A DNA stretch of 11,536 bases from Actinomycetes bacterium. GTDB taxonomy: Bacteria; Actinomycetota; Actinomycetes; Actinomycetales; Microbacteriaceae. Within the stretch, counting starts at the first letter, position 1. Each line of letters begins with the position of its first letter. Below are positions 1-6,382 of the stretch, piece after piece. The notes beneath the pieces are model-generated. The model ran no database searches, was not told the DNA's origin, and worked only from the letters and a program-made list of their open reading frames with translations. The stretch is taken from positions 1-11,536 of the forward strand of contig JAEYAG010000262.1 of NCBI GenBank assembly GCA_023451265.1, read 5' to 3'. A program made the translations under genes and the position numbers.

Positions 1-1693
1 CCGCTCGACCGTCACCGAGGGTCGTGACGGCGGCGGGCGCCGGCCCCGCCTCGTCGACGGCGACCCGGAGGGTGTCGCCGGCTCCCCACACGCCCACCTC
101 GGCGCGTCGGTCGCCGGACTCGAGGGCGTAGCGCCGCGGCGCGGGCGGTCCCAGCCGCCACCCGTCGCACCGCCGCCACGGGTCGCTGAGGCCGGGGGCG
201 GATGCCGCGGCATCCTGCACGAGCGCCGCCTCGGCGAACAGGCGATCGGATGCGTCGGCGAACCGCAGCTCGTCGAACACGCGCGCGATGAGCCCCGTGT
301 CGAGGGCGCCGGCGGCGACATCGGGGTGCGCCAGCAGCAGCCGGAGGAACTCGATGTTCGTCTCGAACCCCAGCACGACGGTGTCGGTGAGCGCGGCCGA
401 CAGCCGCCGCAGCGCCGTGGCACGGTCGGGACCCCAGGAGATCACCTTCGCGAGCATCGGGTCGTAGTCCACGCCGACCTCGAGTCCGTCTTCGAGGGCG
501 GAATCGACGCGGATGCGCCCGCCGACACCATCTGCGCCGTCCGCGCCGCCGCGCTCGTCCGTCGCCGGGTGCACGACGCGCAGCACGCGGCCTCCGGTCG
601 GCAGGAAACCGGACCGCGGATCCTCGGCGTACACGCGCGCCTCGATGCTGTGACCGGTGAGGGTCACGTCGTCCTGCGTGAACGGCAACGGGTCACCGGC
701 GGCGACCTGCAGCTGCAGCGCCACGAGGTCGAGACCCGTGATCTCCTCGGTGACGGGATGCTCGACCTGCAGCCGCGTGTTCATCTCCATGAAGAAGAAC
801 TCCTCCGGCCGGTCGGCCGACACGATGAACTCGACAGTCCCCGCGCCGACGTAGCCGATGCTGCGGGCGGTCTCGCACGCCGCCGCCCCGAGGCGCTCGC
901 GGATCGCCGCGCCGCCGGCGAGGTCCGACAGCAGCGGGGAGGGCGCCTCCTCGATGACCTTCTGGTGCCGGCGCTGCAGCGAGCACTCGCGCTCGCCGAG
1001 GTGCACGACGTGGCCGTGCGCGTCGGCGATGATCTGCACCTCGATGTGGCGGGGCGTCGCGACGTAGCGCTCCAGGAACAGGGTGTCGTCGCCGAAGGAT
1101 GCCGCGGCCTCCCGCCGCGCCGCAGCGAGCGCCTCGGGCAGCTCCGCCGCGTGGGTCACGACGTGCATGCCCTTGCCGCCGCCACCGGCGGAGGGCTTGA
1201 TCAGCACCGGGAATCCGACGGCGGCCGCGCCCGCGATCAGCTCGCCGTCCGACAGGCCCGGCCGGGCGAGGCCCGGAACGGTCGCGACGCCGCGGGCCTC
1301 CACCGCCGCGCGGGCGGCGATCTTGTCGCCCATCACCTCGATGGCCCGGGCGTCGGGGCCGATGAACACGATGCCGGCGTCGGCGCACGCGCGGGCGAAG
1401 GCGGCGTTCTCGGCGAGGAATCCGAAGCCCGGATGGATCGCCTGCGCGCCGGTGTGCCGGGCGGCCGCCAGAACGCGCTCGATCGACAGGTAGCTCTCGG
1501 CCGCGGCCGCCGGTCCCAGCCGGACGGCCTCGTCGGCCTCGCGGACGTGGCGGGCACCGGCATCCGCGTCGCTGTAGACGGCGACCGATCGGATGCCGAG
1601 GCGGCGCAGCGTATGGATGATGCGGACGGCGATCTCGCCGCGGTTGGCGATGAGGACCGTGTCGATCCGTTCGCGGGACAGGGGGAGCACCAT
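1..1693 (-). CDS. mccA: Acyl-CoA carboxylase alpha subunit (biotin carboxylase), probably methylcrotonyl-CoA carboxylase; partial, 3' end beyond left edge
   Basis: This subunit carboxylates biotin with ATP and bicarbonate and passes the CO2 to the beta subunit encoded just upstream. My reverse-strand translation gives about 564 residues without a stop. It opens with the biotin carboxylase N-terminal signature (VLIANRGEIAVRII, about residues 13-26). A glycine-rich ATP-grasp loop (SAGGGGKGM) lies near residues 168-176, and the catalytic motif EMNTRLQVEHPVTE starts at Glu303; Glu303, Asn305 and Arg307 correspond to E. coli AccC Glu288, Asn290 and Arg292. The biotin carboxylase C-terminal domain (SIEARVYAEDP) and part of the linker/BT region follow. 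The biotinyl domain with its Met-Lys-Met site would lie off the left edge. The ATG at 1693 is 5 bp past the beta-subunit stop; an in-frame GTG at 1702 overlapping that stop is an alternative start. The MCC assignment rests on the beta partner; the alpha subunit alone could equally serve acetyl- or propionyl-CoA carboxylase. Confidence 0.9.
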   Translation of the reverse strand, partial: MVLPLSRERIDTVLIANRGEIAVRIIHTLRRLGIRSVAVYSDADAGARHVREADEAVRLGPAAAAESYLSIERVLAAARHTGAQAIHPGFGFLAENAAFARACADAGIVFIGPDARAIEVMGDKIAARAAVEARGVATVPGLARPGLSDGELIAGAAAVGFPVLIKPSAGGGGKGMHVVTHAAELPEALAAARREAAASFGDDTLFLERYVATPRHIEVQIIADAHGHVVHLGERECSLQRRHQKVIEEAPSPLLSDLAGGAAIRERLGAAACETARSIGYVGAGTVEFIVSADRPEEFFFMEMNTRLQVEHPVTEEITGLDLVALQLQVAAGDPLPFTQDDVTLTGHSIEARVYAEDPRSGFLPTGGRVLRVVHPATDERGGADGADGVGGRIRVDSALEDGLEVGVDYDPMLAKVISWGPDRATALRRLSAALTDTVVLGFETNIEFLRLLLAHPDVAAGALDTGLIARVFDELRFADASDRLFAEAALVQDAAASAPGLSDPWRRCDGWRLGPPAPRRYALESGDRRAEVGVWGAGDTLRVAVDEAGPAPAAVTTLGDGRA

Positions 1694-1698
1694 CGCCC

Positions 1699-3270
1699 TC
1701 ACATCCGGAAGACGCCGTAGGCCGGCGCCGGGTCGATGGGGGCGCGCATGACGACGTCGAGCGCGAGGCCGAGCACGTCGCGCGTCTCGGCGGGCTCGAT
1801 GATCCCGTCGTCCCACAGGCGCGACGTGGAGTAGTAGGGGCTGCCCTGCCGCTCGTACTGCTCGCGGATCGGCTGCTCGAAGGCGGTGCGCTCGTCGGCG
1901 GTCCAGGGAGTGCCGGCGGCGTCCAGCTGGTCGCCGCGCACGGTCGACAGCACCGACGCGGCCTGCGGTCCGCCCATGACCGACACGCGCGCGCCGGGCC
2001 AGATCCACAGGAATCGCGGGGAGTACGCGCGACCGCACATGGAGTAGTTCCCGGCGCCGAACGAACCGCCCACGACGACCGTGAGCTTTGGCACGCGGGC
2101 GCACGCGACGGCGTTCACCATCTTCGCGCCGTGCTTGGCGATGCCGCCCTGTTCGTACTCGCGCCCGACCATGAATCCGGTGATGTTCTGCAGGAACACC
2201 AGGGGGATGCCGCGCTGATCGCACAGCTCGATGAAGTGCGCGCCTTTCAGCGCCGACTCGGCGAACAGGACACCGTTGTTGGCGAGGATGCCGACGCGGT
2301 GACCGTGGATGCGGGCGAAGCCCGTCACGAGGGTCTCGCCGTACTCGCGCTTGAACTCGTGGAAGGTGGCGGCGTCGGCGATGCGGGCGATGATCTCCCG
2401 GGCGTCGTACGGCGTCGTGAGCTCGACCGGCACGACGTCGACGAGGGTCGCGGGGTCGGCGGCGGGCGGCACGGCGGGCACCGGTCGATCCAGCGGCGGC
2501 ACCGGCTGCGGGGCGTCCGGGAGCGTCGCGACGATGTCGCGGACGATCCGCAGCGCGTCGGCGTCGTCGTCGGCGAGGTGGTCGACGACGCCGGAGATGC
2601 GGGCGTGGGTGAGTCCGCCGCCGAGATCCTCGGCGGTGACCTCTTCGCCCGTCGCCGCTTTCACCAGGGGCGGCCCGCCGAGGAAGATCGTGCCCTGGTT
2701 CCGCACGATGACCGTCTCGTCGCTCATCGCCGGGACGTACGCACCGCCGGCGGTGGAGGAGCCCATGACCGCGGCGATCTGCGGGATGCCGTCGCGGGAC
2801 AGTCGCGCCTGGTTGTAGAAGATGCGGCCGAAGTGGTCGCGGTCGGGGAACACTTCGTCCTGCAGCGGCAGGAACGCCCCGCCGGAGTCGACGAGGTACA
2901 CGCAGGGGAGGCGGTTCTCGGCGGCGATCTCCTGTGCGCGCAGGTGCTTCTTCACGGTGAGCGGATGGTAGGTGCCGCCCTTCACGGTCGCGTCGTTGGC
3001 GACGATCATGACGTGCCGGCCCTGCACGAGGCCGATGCCCGCGACGACGCCCGCCGCCGGCCACGCGTCGTCGAGGTCGCACGCCGCCAGGGGCGCGATC
3101 TCGAGGAACGGCGAGCCGCGGTCCAGGAGCGCATCGACGCGGTCGCGGGCGAGCATCTTGCCGCGCTCCACGTGGCGGCGGCGGGCCGCCGCGGTGCCCC
3201 CGAGCGCGGCGGTCGCGCGGCGTTCGCGCAGCTCATCGAGCAGGGCGCGGTAGCCGGTTGCGGTCGACAT
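1699..3270 (-). CDS. mccB: Acyl-CoA carboxylase beta subunit (carboxyltransferase), methylcrotonyl-CoA carboxylase type
   Basis: This is the carboxyltransferase that moves CO2 from carboxybiotin to the acyl-CoA, here most likely 3-methylcrotonyl-CoA in leucine degradation. The 523 residues match the usual MCC-beta/AccD1 length of about 530. Features recalled as typical of MCC beta are VANDATVKGGTYHPLTVKKH, YLVDSGGAFLPLQDEVFPDR, GSSTAGGAYVPAMSDE (near residue 170-185), FLGGPPLVKAATGEEV (near 195-210), the glycine-rich SFGAGNYSMCGRAYSPRF block near 400-420, and the C-terminal end GVFRM. Both crotonase-like carboxyltransferase halves are present, with a Pro/Ala-rich linker near residues 265-285. 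The ATG at 3270 is preferred, with GAGGA at 3281-3285 upstream. The frame extends to a GTG at 3300, but that start would lie inside the inverted repeat at 3283-3316; a GTG at 3276 is also possible. The gene is followed 5 bp later by the biotin carboxylase, so the two form an operon. Propionyl-CoA carboxylase is less likely because PccB lacks several of these strings. Confidence 0.92.
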   Translation of the reverse strand: MSTATGYRALLDELRERRATAALGGTAAARRRHVERGKMLARDRVDALLDRGSPFLEIAPLAACDLDDAWPAAGVVAGIGLVQGRHVMIVANDATVKGGTYHPLTVKKHLRAQEIAAENRLPCVYLVDSGGAFLPLQDEVFPDRDHFGRIFYNQARLSRDGIPQIAAVMGSSTAGGAYVPAMSDETVIVRNQGTIFLGGPPLVKAATGEEVTAEDLGGGLTHARISGVVDHLADDDADALRIVRDIVATLPDAPQPVPPLDRPVPAVPPAADPATLVDVVPVELTTPYDAREIIARIADAATFHEFKREYGETLVTGFARIHGHRVGILANNGVLFAESALKGAHFIELCDQRGIPLVFLQNITGFMVGREYEQGGIAKHGAKMVNAVACARVPKLTVVVGGSFGAGNYSMCGRAYSPRFLWIWPGARVSVMGGPQAASVLSTVRGDQLDAAGTPWTADERTAFEQPIREQYERQGSPYYSTSRLWDDGIIEPAETRDVLGLALDVVMRAPIDPAPAYGVFRM

Positions 3271-3282
3271 CGACACGGCATC

Positions 3283-3316
3283 CTCAATTCGGTTATCCAC
3301 CGTTAACTGAATTCAG
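3283..3316. promoter_or_regulatory. Inverted repeat, candidate MarR operator between mccB and marR
   Basis: The left arm 3283-3295 (CTCAATTCGGTTA) and the right arm 3304-3316 (TAACTGAATTCAG) are reverse complements at 11 of 13 positions, with an 8-bp spacer. The right arm contains the perfect 10-bp palindrome CTGAATTCAG (3307-3316). The tract is conspicuously AT-rich in GC-rich DNA and sits between two divergent genes, one of which encodes a MarR protein. MarR-family regulators commonly bind such dyads in their own divergent promoter. That this protein binds here, and which genes it controls, is inferred. No convincing -35/-10 pair could be assigned to either direction. Confidence 0.6.
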
Positions 3317-3374
3317 CGTAGCGTCGTCGGTCCGTCGCGTCCACCGGGGCGGTGCGCAGGTCCACAATGGACGG

Positions 3375-3863
3375 ATGACCTCCCCGGCGGAACAGCCCGC
3401 GTCGTACTGGTACGTCGATGACGACGCGCGGTCGACGTCGGTCATGGAGGCGATGCGCGCGTACCGCGCGGCCGAGGTCGCGATGCGCCGGCGCACGCAG
3501 CAGTCGATGGACATGGGGGAGAACGAGCTGCTCGTGCTGCGCTACCTCACCCGCGCGCGGCTGCGCGGCGAGGCGGTCACCCCGGTCGCCCTGAGTCGCT
3601 ACCTCGGGATCACGTCGGCGTCGACGACGGCGCTGCTGGACCGCCTGGAGCGGTCGGGGCACATCACGCGCTCCCCCAATCCCGCCGACCGCCGCAGCGT
3701 GCACATCGCCGCCAGCGAGAAGAGCGAGACCGAGGTGCGCGAGACCCTCGCCGCGATGCACGACCGCATGATGAGCGTGGTGCGGGACATGGATGCCGAC
3801 GCGCGCGCGACGGTCATCGACTTCCTCGACGCGATGCGCGAAGCCGTGGATCAGATCGACTAG
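3375..3863 (+). CDS. MarR-family winged helix-turn-helix transcriptional regulator
   Basis: This is a 162-residue DNA-binding regulator of the size usual for MarR dimers. The N-terminal part (residues about 20-45) is helical. The winged helix follows: ENELLVLRYL at 49-58, the helix-turn-helix around 68-92 (TPVALSRYLGITSASTTALLDRLERSG), and the wing with the family's DRRS motif at 105-108. A C-terminal dimerisation helix pair runs from about 117 to the end. The frame is open further upstream, but the ATG at 3375 is chosen because the protein similarity begins after it and an earlier start would run through the operator-like repeat at 3283-3316. No strong ribosome binding site is visible. It is divergent from the carboxylase genes, so autoregulation and control of mccB-mccA are the natural guess; the ligand may be an acyl-CoA or related acid, but nothing in the sequence shows this. 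The stop TAG lies within a CTAG that starts the unexplained segment downstream. Confidence 0.9.
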   Translation: MTSPAEQPASYWYVDDDARSTSVMEAMRAYRAAEVAMRRRTQQSMDMGENELLVLRYLTRARLRGEAVTPVALSRYLGITSASTTALLDRLERSGHITRSPNPADRRSVHIAASEKSETEVRETLAAMHDRMMSVVRDMDADARATVIDFLDAMREAVDQID

Positions 3864-4182
3864 GGCGTGTCTCCTGCAAGGGCCCGCGACGGTCATTCGC
3901 GAGTGACCTGATTGCCACCAGATGCCGGAGGCTACGGTGGCTGCGCTGCTGGTCGGTGTGAGTCCCAGGCGAGAGTATTCTCGCTGCGCTGGTCGCAACT
4001 CGTCGATGAGGCCGTCCGGGAAGGCGTCGAGCTGCTCATAGAAGCCCCGGACCGCAGCTGTGCCCTCATCGGTTGCGTGACGTTTGTGGAGCGTCGATCG
4101 CGCGGCACGGCGGTGCGCGTCGTCAGGCCCTTACTTCTGCGCGATCGACAAGTCCGGGCGGTACGGCTTTTCCTCCGCTTGA
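3864..4182. other. Non-coding or relic segment of unknown origin
   Basis: These roughly 320 bases hold no gene I can support. The plus frame leading into the binding protein is open from 3912, but it has no ribosome binding site or recognisable domain, and the promoter at 4183-4211 lies inside it. A minus-strand frame is open from 4130 (after a TAA at 4131-4133) through this segment, with an even-looking composition and phrases such as GFYEQLDAFPDGLIDELRP, but it has no ATG start and no family I recognise. The segment begins right after CTAG with GGGCGTGTCTCCTG, which resembles in style the terminal repeats of some IS5-group insertion sequences; no matching opposite end was found. A decayed insertion-sequence end is possible but unproven. 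Confidence 0.35.
3891..3908. repeat. 18-bp dyad (GGTCAnTCGCGAnTGACC) downstream of marR
   Basis: The sequence GGTCATTCGCGAGTGACC is self-complementary at 16 of 18 positions; only the pair formed by positions 6 and 13 fails. It begins 27 bases after the marR stop. As RNA it could fold with a stem GGUCA/UGACC plus a U-G pair and a 6-base loop, but no run of U follows, so a classical intrinsic terminator is not supported. It may be a protein-binding site, a weak transcription end for marR, or part of a relic element. Confidence 0.4.
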
Positions 4183-4211
4183 TTGACAACGGTGGTCGTC
4201 GTCGCTACTGT
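4183..4211 (+). promoter_or_regulatory. Sigma70-type promoter for the ABC transporter operon
   Basis: A consensus -35 box TTGACA lies at 4183-4188 and a -10 box TACTGT at 4206-4211, separated by the ideal 17 bp. The predicted transcription start is near 4217-4219, giving a leader of about 45 nt before the GTG at 4263 with its AAGGAGG site. The match to the housekeeping consensus is strong for actinobacterial DNA, and the position fits a promoter for the first gene of the operon. Confidence 0.7.
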
Positions 4212-4216
4212 CTTAC

Positions 4217-4241
4217 CAATCGCATACCGATTGCATACAAT
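4217..4241. promoter_or_regulatory. Overlapping inverted repeats at the transcription start, candidate operator
   Basis: CAATCG (4217-4222) and CGATTG (4228-4233) form a perfect 6-bp inverted repeat around CATAC. The second arm is shared with ATTG-CATA-CAAT (4230-4241), and GCATAC occurs directly repeated 11 bp apart (4222-4227 and 4233-4238). The second element differs by one base from the palindrome ATTGTATACAAT, a form recalled for FadR/VanR-type GntR operators. The elements cover the predicted start of transcription, the position expected for a repressor. No GntR gene is in this window, so the regulator is unknown; the MarR protein is an alternative, although its own presumed site looks different. 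Confidence 0.5.
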
Positions 4242-4262
4242 TCTTCGGAGCAAGGAGGCCCC

Positions 4263-5486
4263 GTGAAGACGAACTCGATGTGGCGACGCGCAGGTATTGC
4301 GACTGTCGCCTTCGCCGCAGTGATCACTGTCGGAGGATGTGCTCCAGCGAGCACCAGCACCGGCGAGCCCTCCAGCGACGCCGGCTCGGACGGGGGAACG
4401 CTGAAGATCGGCTATATCGCAGCGCTGACTGGCGGTTCCGCCTCGCTCGGCGTTCCGGCGCAGCACGGCATCGAACTGGCGATTGACAAGCTCAATGAGA
4501 GCGGCGAGCTGGACCGCACGCTCGAACTCGTCGCGGTCGACGACGAAGGCGACGCGACGAAGTCGGCCGCCGCCGCGGAGAAGATGGTCGCCGACGGAGA
4601 TGTGATCGCCGTCCTGGGTGGACCGAACTCGGGCACCGTGCTCGCGAACAATCCGATCATCACGGGCGCGGGGATGGTGCAACTCATCACCGTCGCTCAG
4701 GCGGACGGACTCATCAACCCGGATAGCGACGGCTATGATCTGACCTTCCAGGTCACCGAGAACAACACCTACAACGTCGGCGCGACCGTGCAGTTCTTCA
4801 AGGACGCCGACTACAAGAGCATCTGCGCCGTCGCGGACACCACTGAGTACGGCCAGAGCGGAATCAAGGCGATCCAGACCGTCTTCGGCGAGAACGGTCT
4901 GACCGTCGCCAAGACAGAGTCGCACGAAGTCAACGCGACAGATCTCACTCCGCAGGTTCTGAGCCTGCGTGACGCGGGCTGCGACTCGATCTACCTGTAC
5001 GACTACGGCCAGGATGCCGCCGTCTTCATGAAGACCGTGAACCAGCTCGGCTGGGACGTCGATGTCATCGGCGGTCGCGCTCTGAACCAGGCCGCGTTCC
5101 TCTCGATCGCCGGCACCGCAGGTGACGGACTGATCTTCCCGAGCGTCATCGACCTGGACAAGCAATCGGCGAAAGACTTCATTGCGGCGTACACGGAGAA
5201 GTATGGCGACGAGGATCCGGCGCAGACCTTCTCCGCCCTCGGCTACGACAGTGTCATGATCCTCGCCGAAGCCCTCAAGGCGAGCGACTACAAGGGCGGT
5301 CAGGCGCTTGCCGACGCTCTGTCCGAGGTCACTCTCGACGATGCCGTCACAGGACGCGAGGGTTCCTCGCTGAGCTTCGCCGAAGGAGACCACCGAGCCC
5401 CGAGCGACAACTTCCAGACGTTCTTCACGATCGTCGACGGCAAGTACGAGATGTACAGCAACACCATCCCGTCCACCCGTCCCTGA
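4263..5486 (+). CDS. ABC transporter substrate-binding lipoprotein, branched-chain amino acid/HAAT type (LivJ-like)
   Basis: This 407-residue protein is the extracytoplasmic solute receptor of the importer encoded downstream. A charged N-terminus (KTNSMWRRAG) precedes a hydrophobic stretch and a lipobox VGGC with Cys26 as lipidation site; a Ser/Gly/Thr-rich linker follows. The mature part has the type I periplasmic-binding fold of the Peripla_BP_6/LivJ group: LKIGYIAALTGGSASLG near its start, VIAVLGGPNSGTV around 114-126, and LTPQVLSLRDAGCDSIYL in the second lobe. The GTG start at 4263 is set by AAGGAGG at 4252-4258; the ATG at 4278 is too far from it. It is first in the operon, 20 bp before the LivH-type gene. 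At the place where amino-acid binders usually have Ser/Ala-Ala-Thr, this protein has Val144-Ala145-Gln146, so the ligand may not be an ordinary alpha-amino acid. Relatives bind branched-chain amino acids, amides, urea or aromatic acids. Confidence 0.9.
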   Translation: MKTNSMWRRAGIATVAFAAVITVGGCAPASTSTGEPSSDAGSDGGTLKIGYIAALTGGSASLGVPAQHGIELAIDKLNESGELDRTLELVAVDDEGDATKSAAAAEKMVADGDVIAVLGGPNSGTVLANNPIITGAGMVQLITVAQADGLINPDSDGYDLTFQVTENNTYNVGATVQFFKDADYKSICAVADTTEYGQSGIKAIQTVFGENGLTVAKTESHEVNATDLTPQVLSLRDAGCDSIYLYDYGQDAAVFMKTVNQLGWDVDVIGGRALNQAAFLSIAGTAGDGLIFPSVIDLDKQSAKDFIAAYTEKYGDEDPAQTFSALGYDSVMILAEALKASDYKGGQALADALSEVTLDDAVTGREGSSLSFAEGDHRAPSDNFQTFFTIVDGKYEMYSNTIPSTRP

Positions 5487-5506
5487 GCGCCACGAGGGCG
5501 ACCACT

Positions 5507-6382
5507 ATGTCTACATTTCTGCAACTCGCGGTCAGCGGGATCGCGCTGGGAAGTATCTACGGCCTCATCGCCCTGGGATTCCTGGTCATCTACCACGCCA
5601 CGGGCCTGGTCAACTTCGCGCAGGGCCAGCTCCTCATGGCCGGCGCGATGGTGACCTACCTGGTCCTGGTGCGGTTCGGCCTCGGCTACCCGCTCGCCCT
5701 CCTCGCAGTCATCGTGGTCGCCCTCGTAATCGCCCTCATCTTCCGTTACGGCATCCACCGTCCGATGGTCGCGCGAGGCGCACCCATCACGAATATGGTC
5801 GTCGCCACCATCGCCTTCGGACTCGTGCTCACGGCAGCAGTCGAACTCGCGATCGGCAACACGAAGTACGGCGTCGACCCCCTCTTCCCCGGAGCGCCCA
5901 TCGCCATCGGACCCGTCTCGATCCAGACGCAGTCACTCGTCATAGTGATCGTCGCGTGGGCGTTGGTCGGTGCCATCTGGTTCTTCTTCACGAAAACGCT
6001 CACCGGCGTCTCGCTGAGAGCCGTCGGCCTGAACCGCAACGCGGCGGCCGTGAGCGGCGTGCGCGTGTCCCGACTCATCACGATCGCGTTCATCATCAGT
6101 GTCACGGTCACCGCCGTCGGCGGGATGCTTGTCGCACCGATCATCGGGGCGGGGCCGGATATGGGGATGTCCATAGCTGTGAAGGGCTTCGCTGCTGCGG
6201 TTCTCGGCGGAATGTCGAGCGTCTACCGCGGCATGATCGCTGGTGTGGCCATCGGGCTCATCGAGATGCTTTCCTCCTATTACCTCAGCAGTGCGTGGGC
6301 GCCCGTCATCGCCTACGCGATCCTCTTCTTCGCGCTCGTCCTGATGCCTGCCCGCGTCCGAGAGAGCGGAGCGCACGCATGA
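5507..6382 (+). CDS. ABC transporter permease, LivH type
   Basis: This 291-residue membrane protein is one of the two channel-forming subunits of the importer. It has about eight hydrophobic segments and the LivH hallmarks: an N-terminal GIALGSIYGLIALGFLVIYHATGLVNFAQG stretch (residues about 10-40), a central cytoplasmic loop LTGVSLRAVGLNRNAAAVSGV (about 166-186) that contacts the ATPases, and a late GFAAAVLGGMSSVYRGMIAG block (about 227-246). The length is normal for the family. The ATG at 5507 has GAGGG at 5494-5498 with 8 nt spacing. Its stop overlaps the start of the LivM-type gene in ATGA (6379-6382), so the two are translationally coupled. Confidence 0.93.
   Translation: MSTFLQLAVSGIALGSIYGLIALGFLVIYHATGLVNFAQGQLLMAGAMVTYLVLVRFGLGYPLALLAVIVVALVIALIFRYGIHRPMVARGAPITNMVVATIAFGLVLTAAVELAIGNTKYGVDPLFPGAPIAIGPVSIQTQSLVIVIVAWALVGAIWFFFTKTLTGVSLRAVGLNRNAAAVSGVRVSRLITIAFIISVTVTAVGGMLVAPIIGAGPDMGMSIAVKGFAAAVLGGMSSVYRGMIAGVAIGLIEMLSSYYLSSAWAPVIAYAILFFALVLMPARVRESGAHA

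Noticed and set aside
326..1720. Long plus-strand open frame opposite the biotin carboxylase
   Set aside because: Arg/Gly/Asp-rich shadow of the minus-strand gene, no recognisable domain; the reverse strand carries a complete set of biotin carboxylase motifs.
3271..3300. Longer start (GTG at 3300) for the carboxyltransferase
   Set aside because: It would put the start inside the AT-rich inverted repeat and add ten residues not typical of the family; ATG 3270 has a ribosome binding site upstream.
2131..3306. Plus-strand 391-residue open frame over the carboxyltransferase gene
   Set aside because: Antisense shadow in GC-rich DNA; the minus strand encodes a well-conserved carboxyltransferase over the same bases.
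3303..4130. Minus-strand open frame through marR and the gap after it
   Set aside because: Part is antisense to marR; the rest lacks an ATG start, ribosome binding site and known domain. Kept only as a possible relic under the 3864-4182 entry.
3912..4262. N-terminal extension of the binding-protein frame from ATG 3912
   Set aside because: The lipoprotein signal peptide and the AAGGAGG site define the GTG at 4263, and the promoter lies within the would-be extension.
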